Origin: Calditrichia bacterium | GTDB lineage: Bacteria; Calditrichota; Calditrichia; RBG-13-44-9; J075 | Assembly: GCA_028284905.1 (NCBI GenBank) | Contig: JANQQU010000051.1 | Location: 1-35,787 of the forward strand | Direction of reading: 5' to 3' | DNA: 35,787 nucleotides | In this document: piece by piece, positions 23,501 to 32,149 of the stretch | Layout of the letters: every line of letters begins with the position of its first letter | How positions within the stretch are numbered: position 1 is the stretch's first letter | Notes under the pieces: model-generated | Told to the model about the DNA's origin: nothing | The model's database searches: none | The model's input: the letters and a program-made list of their open reading frames with translations, nothing else | Position numbers and translations under genes: made by a program

Positions 23501-23686
23501 TTCTTCTACTTCTTCCGGCGCGGCGCCGGGATAAGGCACGGAAACCGTAATAATGTCCGAAGAAAACTCCGGGAATACTTCCAGTTTGATATCCGATAGT
23601 GCAAAGAAACCGGAGGCGATAATAACGATCATCATCAAATTTGCCGCAACGGTATTTTCGGCAAACCATTCAATGGCTCTGTTCAT
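20501..23686 (-). CDS. RND efflux pump inner-membrane transporter (AcrB/HAE1 type)
   Basis: A 1061-residue resistance-nodulation-division permease with the usual 12 membrane helices and two large periplasmic loops. The first helix is at 10-30, and the second block of helices begins near residue 335. The proton-relay Asp pair is in LGIVVDDAIVVGENIY (TM4), and the repeat half has GVVVNDSLVMVDFINRAR. It trades protons for extrusion of drugs, bile-salt-like or other small molecules; the substrate cannot be named. Its ATG overlaps the adaptor's stop by 4 nt. Last gene of a tetR-outer membrane factor-adaptor-pump operon. Confidence 0.95.
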   Translation of the reverse strand: MNRAIEWFAENTVAANLMMIVIIASGFFALSDIKLEVFPEFSSDIITVSVPYPGAAPEEVEEGICVRIEEEIQDLEGIDKISSVAAENAGNVTIEVKPGFDSRKLLDDIKSRVDGISTFPVEAEEPVIQEQVRRRQVINIAVYGPADEKTLKTLGEEIRDELSTLPEISQISLSGARPYEISIEVSEAALRRYGLTFDELVRAVRLSSLDLPGGSIETNDEEILLRTKGQAYRGSEFENIILRSSRDGIRLRLGDVATVVDGFAETDQASRFDNQPAVLVQVFRVGDENALDVAEAVKAYVAKTQPSMPEGIQLTTWQDDSRVLQDRLSLLLRNGRAGLLLVLLGLALFMRLKLAWWVGIGMVISFFGAFWVIPQYDISINLLSLFAFILVLGIVVDDAIVVGENIYTHFEKGKTGLRAAVDGAQEVSVPVVFAVLTTVAAFTPLLNVPGNIGKFMVVIPIIVIATLLFSLIESLFILPAHLSHLKQKDVKKEAKGIGARWTKFQDRFANGLKNFANTRYRRLLDFALRFRYHTIALAVGTLIITVSLVAAGRVQFTFMPDVEADNVVALLKLPEGTPADVTAANIERLEASARQLRNEFNGGEEAVIQHMLSTIGDQPFISNQAGPVQQSIRKSGNIGEVNIQLFPAEERTVTSPDIARRWRELTGPIADAEALTFSSSLFNAGDPINIQLAGNDYERLLAATEDLKAYIAEYPGVFDITDSFQDGKKEIKLNIKPEAEALGLTLNDLARQVRQAFYGEEAQRIQRGRDDIKVMIRYPATERQSLGDLENLRVRLPGGGEIPFSVAAEVREDRGFASITRTDRQRTISVSADVDISLANPTEIVNDITENYLPQLLAQYPSVNYSLEGEQAEQRETLGGLLRGFILAQLLIYVLLAIPFRSYFQPFIVMSAIPFGLIGAIWGHVMMGMDFTILSGFGLVALTGVVVNDSLVMVDFINRARKTNRSLGEAIRDAGVSRFRPIILTSLTTFAGLTPLLLERSLQAQFLIPMAISLAFGILFATVITLILVPTIYRILEDIKKAVSGLMDKFSAYRAGTLETS

Positions 23687-24888
23687 TTCGATTCCTCCCC
23701 GTTAAGCACCTGGGAAGTTTTTTCCGGCACGCTTTCGTCGGCAATGGCGACAGTCATTCCTTCAACTGCGGCAGATAACGTGGAAATACAAATGCGTTCG
23801 CCATTCTTCAGTCCGTCGTCAATATAGGCGTCGTCGCCAGCTTGCCGTATTATGTTCACCGTGCGAAAGTGCAATTTGTTTTCCTGATCGACGATTAGCA
23901 CCTGGTTGCCATTACGCAAGGCACTGCGGGGCACCCGAATCACATCCGCTATCGTCTTTCCATGGATCTCTGCGGTTACAAAAAGCCCTACCGTTAGCGG
24001 CACGTGCTTGCCGGTTTTATTTAGACCGTAAGGATCTTTCACCCGGGCAACCACATAGATCATGCGGCTCTGCGGGTCGATCTCCCCCTCGATGCGCGTC
24101 AGGTAGCCTTCCCACTGATGGGTTTTGCCAGCGAAGCGGGCGCTGAGCACTACCCGCGGCCCCTGAATATCTTTCATTGCTTCGATGCTGTAAGGCATGT
24201 CAATGTAGGCAAGCGCCTCGTCGGGAATTGGTAAGCGCACTTCCGCGTAATCCACGGCATAAACCGAGCCAATTGGATTGCCCGGGGCGACGTACTGCCC
24301 AATGTCAACCGCCTTGCTGCGCACCCGGCCAATAAATGGCGCGCTGATGCGAGTTCTTTGCAAGTCCAGCTCCGCTTTTTTCAGATTGGCTTTAGCGGCA
24401 TCGAGTGCGGCCCGTGCTTCATTCAACTGTGGCTCCCGGGCAACCAGGGGAGGAATTTCTCCCTTGTTCAACCGTTGCCATTCTTCCCGGGCAATTTTGC
24501 CTTGCTGCTCTTCCATTTGGTAGATCCGCTCCGCCTGGGCGACCTGCGACTTCGCCTGAGTGACGGCCAGTTCATAATTACTGGGATCCACGGTTAACAG
24601 CGTTTTCCCTTTACCGAAAAAACCACCGGCAACGAAAGAGGGAGAGACGGAAACAGCCCGCCCGGCCACTTCCGATACCAGCATAATTTCCGTTCGTGGT
24701 GCGACACTGCCCTGGGATTTGACAATCATCCCGGTGTTCTCTTTCTCAACGGTCTGCACGCGCACAATTTTGTGCGGTATTTCCGGAGCGACCTTCTCAA
24801 CGGTCGGCCGGGTAACAATAACCAGCACCGCGATAAGAATGCTGACGAGCAGTATTGCAAGCGGGATATATTTTGATTTCCAGTTCAT
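23683..24888 (-). CDS. RND periplasmic adaptor (membrane fusion protein)
   Basis: A 401-residue adaptor with one N-terminal membrane anchor (about 7-27, IPLAILLVSILIAVLVIV). The lipoyl half-motifs are SEVAGRAVSVSPSFVAGGFF and APFIGRVRSKAVDIGQYVAPG. A coiled-coil hairpin lies between them (about 105-180), followed by the beta-barrel and membrane-proximal domains. It bridges the RND pump with the outer-membrane channel. AGGAG is 7 nt before the ATG. It overlaps the pump gene (ATGA) and follows the outer-membrane factor gene by 77 nt. Confidence 0.94.
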   Translation of the reverse strand: MNWKSKYIPLAILLVSILIAVLVIVTRPTVEKVAPEIPHKIVRVQTVEKENTGMIVKSQGSVAPRTEIMLVSEVAGRAVSVSPSFVAGGFFGKGKTLLTVDPSNYELAVTQAKSQVAQAERIYQMEEQQGKIAREEWQRLNKGEIPPLVAREPQLNEARAALDAAKANLKKAELDLQRTRISAPFIGRVRSKAVDIGQYVAPGNPIGSVYAVDYAEVRLPIPDEALAYIDMPYSIEAMKDIQGPRVVLSARFAGKTHQWEGYLTRIEGEIDPQSRMIYVVARVKDPYGLNKTGKHVPLTVGLFVTAEIHGKTIADVIRVPRSALRNGNQVLIVDQENKLHFRTVNIIRQAGDDAYIDDGLKNGERICISTLSAAVEGMTVAIADESVPEKTSQVLNGEESK

Positions 24889-24965
24889 GGTAATGCTCCT
24901 AAATGCTTTAAACTTTTCTAGACGGTTTCCTATCGACGGAACCCTGTTCGTTTATTTTGCAAATA

Positions 24966-26375
24966 TTATTCTGACTCTTGCACAAATCCGCCGCCCAGCG
25001 CCAGATGCAAATCGATGCGGGCGTCGAGCCGTTCCCGTCGTACACTGAGCAGTTGACTTTCTGTATCGAAGGCTGTGCGTTGTGCATCCAGTAAGCTGAG
25101 AAAATCGCTGAGACCGCTGGCATATTGCTCCTCGGCGAGGTCTCGCGCGGCAACAGCCTGCTCGGTGGCAGTGCGTAATGCGGCTTCCCGGTCTTGCAAA
25201 AACCCTTCCCGGGCCAGGGTGCTTTCCACTTCGCCGAATGCGCGGAGAATCGCCTGGATGTAGCGAAAGCGGGCGATATCTGCCTGGCTCTCGTTTAGCT
25301 TCACATTCGCGCGCAAACGCCCGCCCTGGAACAATGGCTGGAGGATATTGCCGGCGATGCTCCAGATGCTAAAGTCGCCATTAAGAATTTCTTTCAGTTC
25401 ATCCGTTGATGTACCGGTGCTGCCGGTTAAGGAGATACGCGGATACAACGCCCGTTTAGCACTGGAAACATTGGCGTCCGCGGCCAGCCAGCGTCGTTCC
25501 GCGGCAATCAGATCCGGCCGGCGGGAAAGAATGTCTGCCGGAATGCCAGCAGGTACTGCAGCCGGCAGTGTCGGCAGTGAAGGGCTTAGCTCCAGCGCTG
25601 CAGATGGGTAGCGCCCCAGCAGGATTTCCAGCTGGCGCACGGTGGCATCAAATTGCGCCTGTCGTTGGCTAAAAACCGCTTCGGAAGAAGCCAGGCTGGA
25701 AAGAGAGAGGCGGTAGTCCAACGATGGGGTCAGTCCGCTTTCATACCGTTCGCTAACCCGTTGATGAGACAAGCGGCGGTTTTCCACGGTGGCCTTTGCC
25801 AGGCTGACTTGCCGCTGCGTTTCCACCGCAGCAAACCAGCTCTTGGAAACCTGTGCTGCCAGAGAAAGACGGGCACCTTCCAGGTCGGCGCGCGCTGCCT
25901 GCATGTTCGCCAGTGCTGAGCGGTGTTCGGAGCGAATCCGTCCCCATAAATCAATTTCCCAACTCATATCCAGGGAAACACCGAAGGTATTGCTCAGATT
26001 GGTTAGAACACTGCCCTCGCTGCCAGGAATTGGTAAACCGATAAAATTTTGTTTCCGGCGGGCACCATTGGCAGCGGCGGATAGTTGTGGATAGAGCGGA
26101 GCGCCGGCGATTTTCGCCTGGGAAGCGGCAGACTGGAGATTCGCTGCAGCAATTTGCAAATCATAATTTCGCAGGAAGGCCTCATTTAAAATATTCGATA
26201 GCTTTTCATCCTGAAACTCCGGCCACCAGCTACTGTCAGCCTGAAGTGTTTCCAGCTGTAACGTGTGCCACTGCTGCGGTGTTTCGGTGCCGATATCTAC
26301 CGTCCGTCTTTCGGGAGTGCCGGCACAGGCGGTAAGTAGAATCAGGGGAATTGTCCACCCGATAATTCGTTTCAT
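24966..26375 (-). CDS. Outer-membrane efflux lipoprotein (OMF, NodT/TolC type)
   Basis: A 469-residue TolC-family outer-membrane channel. The signal peptide ends in the lipobox LTAC, so Cys17 is lipidated. Two OEP repeats follow: the first with LSNILNEAFLRNYDLQIAAA and SFDMSWEIDLWGR-type SLDMSWEIDLWGR, the second with DILSRRPDLIAAERRWLAADA and ILQPLFQGGRLRANV. The protein makes the alpha-barrel exit duct for the pump encoded downstream. The ATG overlaps the stop of tetR (ATGA), so it is translationally coupled to the repressor gene. Confidence 0.94.
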   Translation of the reverse strand: MKRIIGWTIPLILLTACAGTPERRTVDIGTETPQQWHTLQLETLQADSSWWPEFQDEKLSNILNEAFLRNYDLQIAAANLQSAASQAKIAGAPLYPQLSAAANGARRKQNFIGLPIPGSEGSVLTNLSNTFGVSLDMSWEIDLWGRIRSEHRSALANMQAARADLEGARLSLAAQVSKSWFAAVETQRQVSLAKATVENRRLSHQRVSERYESGLTPSLDYRLSLSSLASSEAVFSQRQAQFDATVRQLEILLGRYPSAALELSPSLPTLPAAVPAGIPADILSRRPDLIAAERRWLAADANVSSAKRALYPRISLTGSTGTSTDELKEILNGDFSIWSIAGNILQPLFQGGRLRANVKLNESQADIARFRYIQAILRAFGEVESTLAREGFLQDREAALRTATEQAVAARDLAEEQYASGLSDFLSLLDAQRTAFDTESQLLSVRRERLDARIDLHLALGGGFVQESE

Positions 26376-27031
26376 TTTTCTGCTCCTTTTCTTTCTAAAC
26401 CGGTAGCATCGGCGCGGAAGCCGGCTGCTACAAAAGCAATAATTTGATGGAATACAACTTCCAGTTCGGGGGAATCATCCTCACTGAGTTTAAACTTTTC
26501 AAACTCCGGGGGAACGATCATCATGGAAAACATTGTGCCCAGCATGAAGCGCATCCTCCAGGCGACAAGCGCCGGGGTGAGTATGGGAAGTGTTTTTTGG
26601 AAGGCTGCATGGAATCGTTGGAAAATAGTTGAAAATTCCTCAAACACCAATTTTTGGGATTCCCGGGATTCTGCATGCATTCTGCCAAAGAGCCGCATAA
26701 TTCGCTGGCGCTGTTTCGGATCTTTTAATTTCATTTGAAAGGCGGGGAGGAGGAAGGATTCGATAATCTTCTCCAGTGGCACAGGCTGCTCTCCGGCTTC
26801 GGCTTCCAGGGCATCCAGCCGGCGGATCCGCTCGTTGTTGATCGGATCGATATGCCTTTTGAATACTGCCAGTATTAAGCCTTGCTTGGAGCCGAAGTGA
26901 TAATTGACAGCAGCGAGATTTACACCGGCTTTCGCAACGATCATTCGCAGTGATGCCCGGCCAATACCATGTTCCGCAATCATTTGCTCGGCAACGTCGA
27001 GGATTTTTTTACGGGTTTTTTCTGAACTCAT
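26372..27031 (-). CDS. TetR-family repressor of the efflux operon
   Basis: A 219-residue regulator. The N-terminal helix-turn-helix runs RKKILDVAEQMIAEHGIGRA to LRMIVAKAGVNLAAVNYHFG, then SKQGLILAVFKRH, the TetR signature with the Y-H-F-G-SK-L pattern. The C-terminal half resembles the CecR/YbiH-like ligand domain. The frame reaches ATG-like codons 13 residues upstream, but those lie in the palindromic operator; AGAGG is 5 nt before ATG 27031. First gene of the operon and coupled to the outer-membrane factor gene. It probably represses its own operon until an effector binds. Confidence 0.9.
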   Translation of the reverse strand: MSSEKTRKKILDVAEQMIAEHGIGRASLRMIVAKAGVNLAAVNYHFGSKQGLILAVFKRHIDPINNERIRRLDALEAEAGEQPVPLEKIIESFLLPAFQMKLKDPKQRQRIMRLFGRMHAESRESQKLVFEEFSTIFQRFHAAFQKTLPILTPALVAWRMRFMLGTMFSMMIVPPEFEKFKLSEDDSPELEVVFHQIIAFVAAGFRADATGLERKGAEK

Positions 27032-27050
27032 TGGGCCTCTATAAATTTTT

Positions 27051-27110
27051 GTTTCAAACGTCTGTTTCAAACGAACGTTTGAATTAATGTATAAGTTTCT
27101 AATTAGTCAA
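27051..27110 (-). promoter_or_regulatory. Operator palindrome and promoter of the efflux operon
   Basis: TCAAACG-AA-CGTTTGA (27067-27082) is an exact inverted repeat with a 2-nt spacer, and a partial copy CAAACG-TCTGTTT lies beside it (27055-27067). On the minus strand TTGACT (27110-27105) sits at -35 distance from the palindrome, so a bound repressor would cover the -10/start region. The CAAAC-N-GTTTG pattern is like operators of several TetR regulators. The rest of the gap up to 27316 is AT-rich. Confidence 0.65.
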
Positions 27111-27316
27111 TAAATTTTTAAAAAGTGGGAGCTAGCGGTTTTCGTTGCGGCATTTTGCAGAATGATAGAATAAGTGAAAAAAAGGAATGCGAGGTTTTTT
27201 TGGAGATGATTGCCTGAACTGCTAAATTGCCGGGTTGATTAATATTCTTCAGAGTTCCTGATTAATGTTTTGCAACTGATTAATTGACCTTTCATCCAAA
27301 TTTAATAAGGTGTCTC

Positions 27317-28078
27317 ATGAATAAACGACTAACCCTGGCAATTTTGAATATTGTTACCTTGATTGCTACCATTACCGTGAACGCGCTTGCGAATCTACTG
27401 CCAATTAACGGACAAACCACCGGGGGGATTTCTGATAAATTCGACGTTTTGTTTACCCCTGCAGGTTATGTCTTTTCTATCTGGGGCGTTATCTATCTTG
27501 GGTTGATTGCCTTCGTCATTTATCAGATCTTACCGGCGCAACGAAATTCTGATCTGATTGATAAAGTGGGCATCTATTTCATTCTCAGTAACCTTGCCAA
27601 CGTGGGCTGGATTTTTGCCTGGCATTATGAGATCTTTTTCCTTTCGCTAGTCTTGATGCTGACGATCCTTTATTCTCTGTTGAAAATATATTTGAATCTC
27701 GATATCGATTTGGTAAAAGTATCCTCAGGCGCGCGACTATCAGTCTTCCTGCCGTTCAGTTTGTATACTGGTTGGATTAGCATCGCGACGATCGCGAATG
27801 TTACGATTTTTCTGGAATCAATCGGCTGGAACGGGTTCGGGCTCCCCGATGTATTCTGGTTTGTTATCGTAATGGTTACTGGTATTGTGGTGCTTTCCCA
27901 GGTGTTGGCGCAGCGTCATGATCTGGTTTATGGGGCGGTGTTTATCTGGGCATTTACCGGTATCGCCGTTAAAAATGGCGGTATACCAACAGCGTCAACA
28001 ATTTCATGGATTGCGGTTGTTTTGGTAATTCTTTTAGTAGTGTGGGAAATTGTTCGGCGGGTAAGGTCTGCCAGTTAA
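27317..28078 (+). CDS. TspO/MBR-like tryptophan-rich integral membrane protein
   Basis: A 253-residue protein with about seven to eight membrane helices. FTPAGYVFSIWGVIYLGLIAFVIYQ carries the P-A-x-x-F-x-x-x-W-x-x-x-Y core of the TspO family, and NLANVGWIFAWHYEIF the following W-x-x-x-F helix, but the protein is longer than the five-helix TspO, with extra helices at the C-terminus. These longer relatives are annotated as tryptophan-rich sensory or membrane proteins of unknown role. TTG 27284 is possible; ATG 27317 is chosen for AAGG at 8 nt upstream. Convergent with the kinase gene, sharing a hairpin. Confidence 0.75.
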   Translation: MNKRLTLAILNIVTLIATITVNALANLLPINGQTTGGISDKFDVLFTPAGYVFSIWGVIYLGLIAFVIYQILPAQRNSDLIDKVGIYFILSNLANVGWIFAWHYEIFFLSLVLMLTILYSLLKIYLNLDIDLVKVSSGARLSVFLPFSLYTGWISIATIANVTIFLESIGWNGFGLPDVFWFVIVMVTGIVVLSQVLAQRHDLVYGAVFIWAFTGIAVKNGGIPTASTISWIAVVLVILLVVWEIVRRVRSAS

Positions 28079-28082
28079 ACTT

Positions 28083-28105
28083 CCGGGCGGGGATTATTCC
28101 CCGTC
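28083..28105. terminator. Shared hairpin between convergent genes
   Basis: GGCGGGGA (28086-28093) and TTCCCCGTC (28097-28105) form a GC-rich stem across the 15-nt gap between the TspO-like and the kinase-TPR genes. It takes in the last codons and stop of the kinase gene. A two-way terminator is likely. Confidence 0.65.
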
Positions 28106-30373
28106 CAGATCAAGTTTATTCAAGAGGGCATTATAGCGGGCGTCGCCGTGCAGATTCTTTAACTGCGGATCAATCTTCAAATATATCATCCGAAACGAAC
28201 GTTCGTTATATGCTTTCTCCAGCCATTCAAAAGCCTCATCTTTCCGATTTAATACGGCGTAAATAGCTGCGATAGAATATTGAGAATAAACTGTCAGTTC
28301 CTCTTTATCCTGGAAAGTCAGTAATTCAGTCAGGGCTTTTTCTGCCTCGGCATTGTTGCCGGCAGCTGCGTATACCCTGCCCAATTCGCCAAGCATTTCC
28401 TGACGATTATCTGCAAACGTGTCTGTATTCTGAAAAATCGTTGTTGCTTCCGCATACATGCCAGCCTGCTCGTAGGCGCGACCGAGGAATAACTTTGCCA
28501 ATCCAAAATCGGGATCGACATCCAGCACGGATTGATACTGTTCAATCGCGTTGCGGTATTTCCCCATAAAGTAGTAAATAATGCCGACGGAAATATTGAT
28601 AACCGGCGAAATCGGATCGAGATTGCTAGCCTTGCGAATTTCGTCCATCGCTTCGGCAAAGCGTTGTTGCGGTAGCAGAAAATTAACGGCATACCAGTGA
28701 TGTGCTGTGGAATAACCGGAATTGAGCTTGAGGGCCTGACGGAATTCTTCCTCTGCTTTTTCCCACTTCCATTCATATACCGCGTGGATACAGGCAAGTG
28801 AGGTATAGGCTTCTGCGAAATTATTATCCAGTCTAAGGGCTGTCTTTACAGCTGCTTTTGCTTTCGGAATGATATCCGCGGGTGGAATAGCTCCGAGAAA
28901 ACTCAACAGGATGTAACCATCTGCCAGTCCGGAAAATGCCGGTGTAAAAGTGGGGTCTTTCTCAATTGCCAATTGACAAAAATCGATGCCCTTTAAAAGA
29001 CTTTTTTCCGTGCGCCGGTTGAAAAAGAAGCGCGCTTTCAGGTAAAGATTGTATGCTTCCAAATTTTCGGTGTAGCTCCTGACCAGGGAAGTGGTATCCT
29101 TCTTCAGTTTGACCTTCAGTTGGGTAACGATTGCCCGGGCGATATTTTCCTGAATTTCGAAGACGTCTTTCAGTTCGCGGTCATATTTTTCCGCCCAGAT
29201 CTGAAAACCATCATCAACCTTGATTAGCTGGGTAGAGATACGCAGCTGATTACCAGCTTTTCGTAAACTTCCTTCAAGAATGTGCGAAACGTTCAGTTCC
29301 TCGCCAATATTCCGCACATCCAGCTCTTTTCCTTTGAAGGCAAAAGAGGAAGTCCGGGAAACCACACGCCATCCTCTTACCGTGGCCAGGGCGTTGATCA
29401 GCTCTTCGGTCATACCGTCGCAAAAATACTCCTGGTCTTTCTGAGGACTTAAGTCGACGAAAGGTAATACGGCCACCGAGGAAGGCTCCTTGCGTCCGCC
29501 ACCGGGACGTTTCTTTCCTTCCGTTGATGTACTCGATACATTCGCAGCTGGCGAGCGTAGGGAATTAATCGCTTTCAGTAACTCGCCGGCATCTGCGTAG
29601 CGTTTATTCGGCTCTTTTTCAAGTGTTTTGGCAACGATTTTCAGCAGACCAGCAGGAATGCGATTGTCATCATTATCAATTTCGTCCGGTTCTTCATACA
29701 TAACGCTGTACATCATCGCCCGGTAGTAATCACCGGGAAAGGGAAGATTGCCGGTAAGCATTTCATACAAAATAATCCCCACGCTCCAGAGGTCTGTCCT
29801 GGCGTCGACGGTTTTACCGCTTAGCTGCTCCGGAGACATGTAGGCGAGGGTGCCAAGGGTCTGTTCGGCCGGATCGGATTCGTTATCTTCTTTCTTCTTC
29901 GCCAGACCAAAATCGAGAAGCTTGATACGATCTTCCAGGGTTACCATCACATTGGCGCTTTTGATGTCGCGATGAATAATTTGTCGGCGATGCGCTGCCT
30001 GCAGGCCTTCTACAATTTGAGCAGTATAATTAAGGACAGTTTTGATCGGAATGAAATTGGATTGACCGGTTTCCGCGGCAATTTTATCCTGAAGCGTCTG
30101 CCCGGCAATATATTCCATAACAATGAATTCATCATCACCTTCTTCGGCGATTTCATAAATCGTAGCGATGTTCGGATGGTTTAGCGAGCCGGCTGCACGG
30201 GCTTCCTGGATAAAGCGATCGTGCGCATCAGTATCCTCTTCTTCCGGAGAGGTGAGGAATTTAACCGCGACTTCTCTTTGCAGACGTTCATCAGTCGCTT
30301 TATATACAACGCCCATTCCGCCTTCGCCCAGCTTTTCAATAATGCGGTAATGGGATACTGTTTTGCCAATCAT
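28094..30373 (-). CDS. Ser/Thr protein kinase with TolB-like domain and TPR repeats
   Basis: A 759-residue soluble protein. The Hanks kinase domain (about 9-270) has LGEGGMGVVY, VAVKF (K38), HRDIKSANVM, LLDFGLAKK and MSPEQLSG, where MSPE stands for APE. Next, SSVAVLPFVDLSPQKDQEYF starts a roughly 120-residue TolB/FlgO-like domain (about 298-420). Then TPR helices fill about 440-750 (for example YNLYLKARFFFNRRTEKSLL, AEAYTSLACIHAVYEWKWEK). No membrane helix. This architecture is frequent in Ignavibacteria-, Calditrichota- and Acidobacteria-like genomes; target and signal are unknown. GGAGG is 7 nt before the ATG. It ends convergent to the TspO-like gene. Confidence 0.92.
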   Translation of the reverse strand: MIGKTVSHYRIIEKLGEGGMGVVYKATDERLQREVAVKFLTSPEEEDTDAHDRFIQEARAAGSLNHPNIATIYEIAEEGDDEFIVMEYIAGQTLQDKIAAETGQSNFIPIKTVLNYTAQIVEGLQAAHRRQIIHRDIKSANVMVTLEDRIKLLDFGLAKKKEDNESDPAEQTLGTLAYMSPEQLSGKTVDARTDLWSVGIILYEMLTGNLPFPGDYYRAMMYSVMYEEPDEIDNDDNRIPAGLLKIVAKTLEKEPNKRYADAGELLKAINSLRSPAANVSSTSTEGKKRPGGGRKEPSSVAVLPFVDLSPQKDQEYFCDGMTEELINALATVRGWRVVSRTSSFAFKGKELDVRNIGEELNVSHILEGSLRKAGNQLRISTQLIKVDDGFQIWAEKYDRELKDVFEIQENIARAIVTQLKVKLKKDTTSLVRSYTENLEAYNLYLKARFFFNRRTEKSLLKGIDFCQLAIEKDPTFTPAFSGLADGYILLSFLGAIPPADIIPKAKAAVKTALRLDNNFAEAYTSLACIHAVYEWKWEKAEEEFRQALKLNSGYSTAHHWYAVNFLLPQQRFAEAMDEIRKASNLDPISPVINISVGIIYYFMGKYRNAIEQYQSVLDVDPDFGLAKLFLGRAYEQAGMYAEATTIFQNTDTFADNRQEMLGELGRVYAAAGNNAEAEKALTELLTFQDKEELTVYSQYSIAAIYAVLNRKDEAFEWLEKAYNERSFRMIYLKIDPQLKNLHGDARYNALLNKLDLDGE

Positions 30374-30498
30374 TTAGGTGCCTCCGGCAAGTCATTCTCT
30401 CCGGGTAGAGTCATCATTGTTTATGCAGATTCAATTCAGTCCTAAAGATAATCATCACCGGAAGAAAGGCAAATTGTATTTTATGATTAAACTGCCTT

Positions 30499-31911
30499 TC
30501 AATCTGTGCGAAACGATTGAAGATAGTTGCGGGTCTCCGCCGGGATGGAAGTGAAGCGTACATATATGGCCGAAGCATCATTGCCGTCGTTATCCATCAC
30601 TTTTGCGAACAGATCACCAGCATCTTTCGTCTCTACAGCATCAAGATCAATTTTGATCGTAGTCAGCGAATCTATTTGCTGATCTGTACGAATTATCCCA
30701 CCTTTATCAGAAAGTTTGATAAAATTTCCTTTAAGCACTTTTTCGCTCAGATGTTTCTCGTGCAGCAGGGTAATGCTTAGGGGGATTTCACTTTTAAGCG
30801 AAGACATCAGATCTTCCGCCTGATCCAACTCAATATTGTACTGCCCGCTGATGCTACTGACATCATAAATGCTGATCGGGTCTTTGAAACCTTTTGCAAA
30901 TATTTCGTTCTTTTGCTTAATAGTCAGCAAGTCCGGGGCATACTGATAGGTAGAATCCGATAACAATACCTGGCCGCCGACAGTGCAGGATTCAATTCGT
31001 GCCGCCAGGTTAACATGACTGCCAACAACGCCGTATTTCATTCGTTTCGGGGAGCCGATATTACCAACGATGACTTCACCGGTATTGATACCAATGCCCA
31101 TTTCCAGGGCAGGTAATCCTTCTTCTCTGTTACTTTCGTTAAACCCTTTCATTGCTTTTTGCATTTCCAGGGCACAGGCAACCGCACGCTCCGCATGGTT
31201 TTTGTGCTCAATTGGCGCACCAAAAATAACTAAAATGCCGTCACCGATAAATTCGTCGATTGTCCCGTCGTACTTAAAGATGACGTTGACCATCGCTTCC
31301 AGGTAACGATTAAGAATGAGGACAACCTGATCGGGAGGTAACCCCTCGCACATTGAGGTAAAACCGCGAAGATCGGACATTAATATAGTTACTTCGCGCA
31401 TCTCTCCACCGAGCCTTAAGCCACCGGGTGTATCAAGTAAAATTTTTACCACTTCATCGGTCATAAAATATCCGAAGGTTTCCCGGATATAGCGGTTCCT
31501 TTTTTCCAGCGCCAGCTTCTCTTTAAGTTCGCCAACCATGCCAAGGGTTTTCCGGACGGTAATCTCCAGGTCTTTCAGATCGATTGGTTTGGTAAGAAAG
31601 TCAAACGCGCCATAGTTCATAGCGGTGCGGATATTGGGCATGTCACCATAGGCGGACACAACCACGGATTTACAGAGTGGATGCTGAGTGCTCATTTCCT
31701 GAAGTAGGGACAAGCCGTCCATTTCCGGCATGTTGATGTCAGTCAGTACCAGATCTACCGAATTATCATTTGCCAGGTAATTCAAAGCTTCGATGCCATT
31801 ATAGACAAATCCAAACTCAAATTCGTTTTTGCGAATTTGGCGGCGGAAGGTTTGCCGGATAATATTTTCCAGATCCGGCTCGTCGTCAACGATTAATATT
31901 TTTGCAGGCAT
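30499..31911 (-). CDS. Response regulator with class III nucleotide cyclase domain and PilZ-like tail
   Basis: A 470-residue protein. REC domain (1-125): D9-D10, phospho-acceptor D58, K108. A helical linker (125-165). Class III cyclase (about 170-345) with metal Asp D180 ([10 protein letters not shown]) and D224 ([16 protein letters not shown]), and the [13 protein letters not shown] segment. At the purine-selecting position it has Glu (E220) where adenylate cyclases have Lys, and Gly294 where they have Asp/Thr. The C-terminal part (about 365-470: [17 protein letters not shown] ... [18 protein letters not shown]) looks like a PilZ fold without the RxxxR motif. It makes a cyclic nucleotide on phosphorylation; whether cAMP or cGMP is open. 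Confidence 0.88.
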   Translation of the reverse strand: MPAKILIVDDEPDLENIIRQTFRRQIRKNEFEFGFVYNGIEALNYLANDNSVDLVLTDINMPEMDGLSLLQEMSTQHPLCKSVVVSAYGDMPNIRTAMNYGAFDFLTKPIDLKDLEITVRKTLGMVGELKEKLALEKRNRYIRETFGYFMTDEVVKILLDTPGGLRLGGEMREVTILMSDLRGFTSMCEGLPPDQVVLILNRYLEAMVNVIFKYDGTIDEFIGDGILVIFGAPIEHKNHAERAVACALEMQKAMKGFNESNREEGLPALEMGIGINTGEVIVGNIGSPKRMKYGVVGSHVNLAARIESCTVGGQVLLSDSTYQYAPDLLTIKQKNEIFAKGFKDPISIYDVSSISGQYNIELDQAEDLMSSLKSEIPLSITLLHEKHLSEKVLKGNFIKLSDKGGIIRTDQQIDSLTTIKIDLDAVETKDAGDLFAKVMDNDGNDASAIYVRFTSIPAETRNYLQSFRTD

Positions 31912-32149
31912 GTATTTTTCCTGTTTAAAATGAATATATCCGGCAAAAGGTGAAGAACGCTCTTTATGCTGAATTTCGAAGGAATAATTTACCAGATCAA
32001 TTTTTTGTTGTACTAAATAATGTTACGGATGTTTTTTCTGAAAATCAACCCGGTAAGGCTGCAGAGTGAAGATTAAATTAGTTATTATCATGGATTTGAT
32101 ATATGAAAAATTTCCGCTATCTTAATCTTGATAAGAATAAGGGGATGCC
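31912..32149. promoter_or_regulatory. Divergent promoter gap
   Basis: About 240 AT-rich nucleotides separate the cyclase regulator and the DUF3307 gene and must hold both promoters. AACAGGAAAAATAC precedes the cyclase start and AATAAGGGGATGCC the DUF3307 start. No other feature is clear. Confidence 0.3.
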
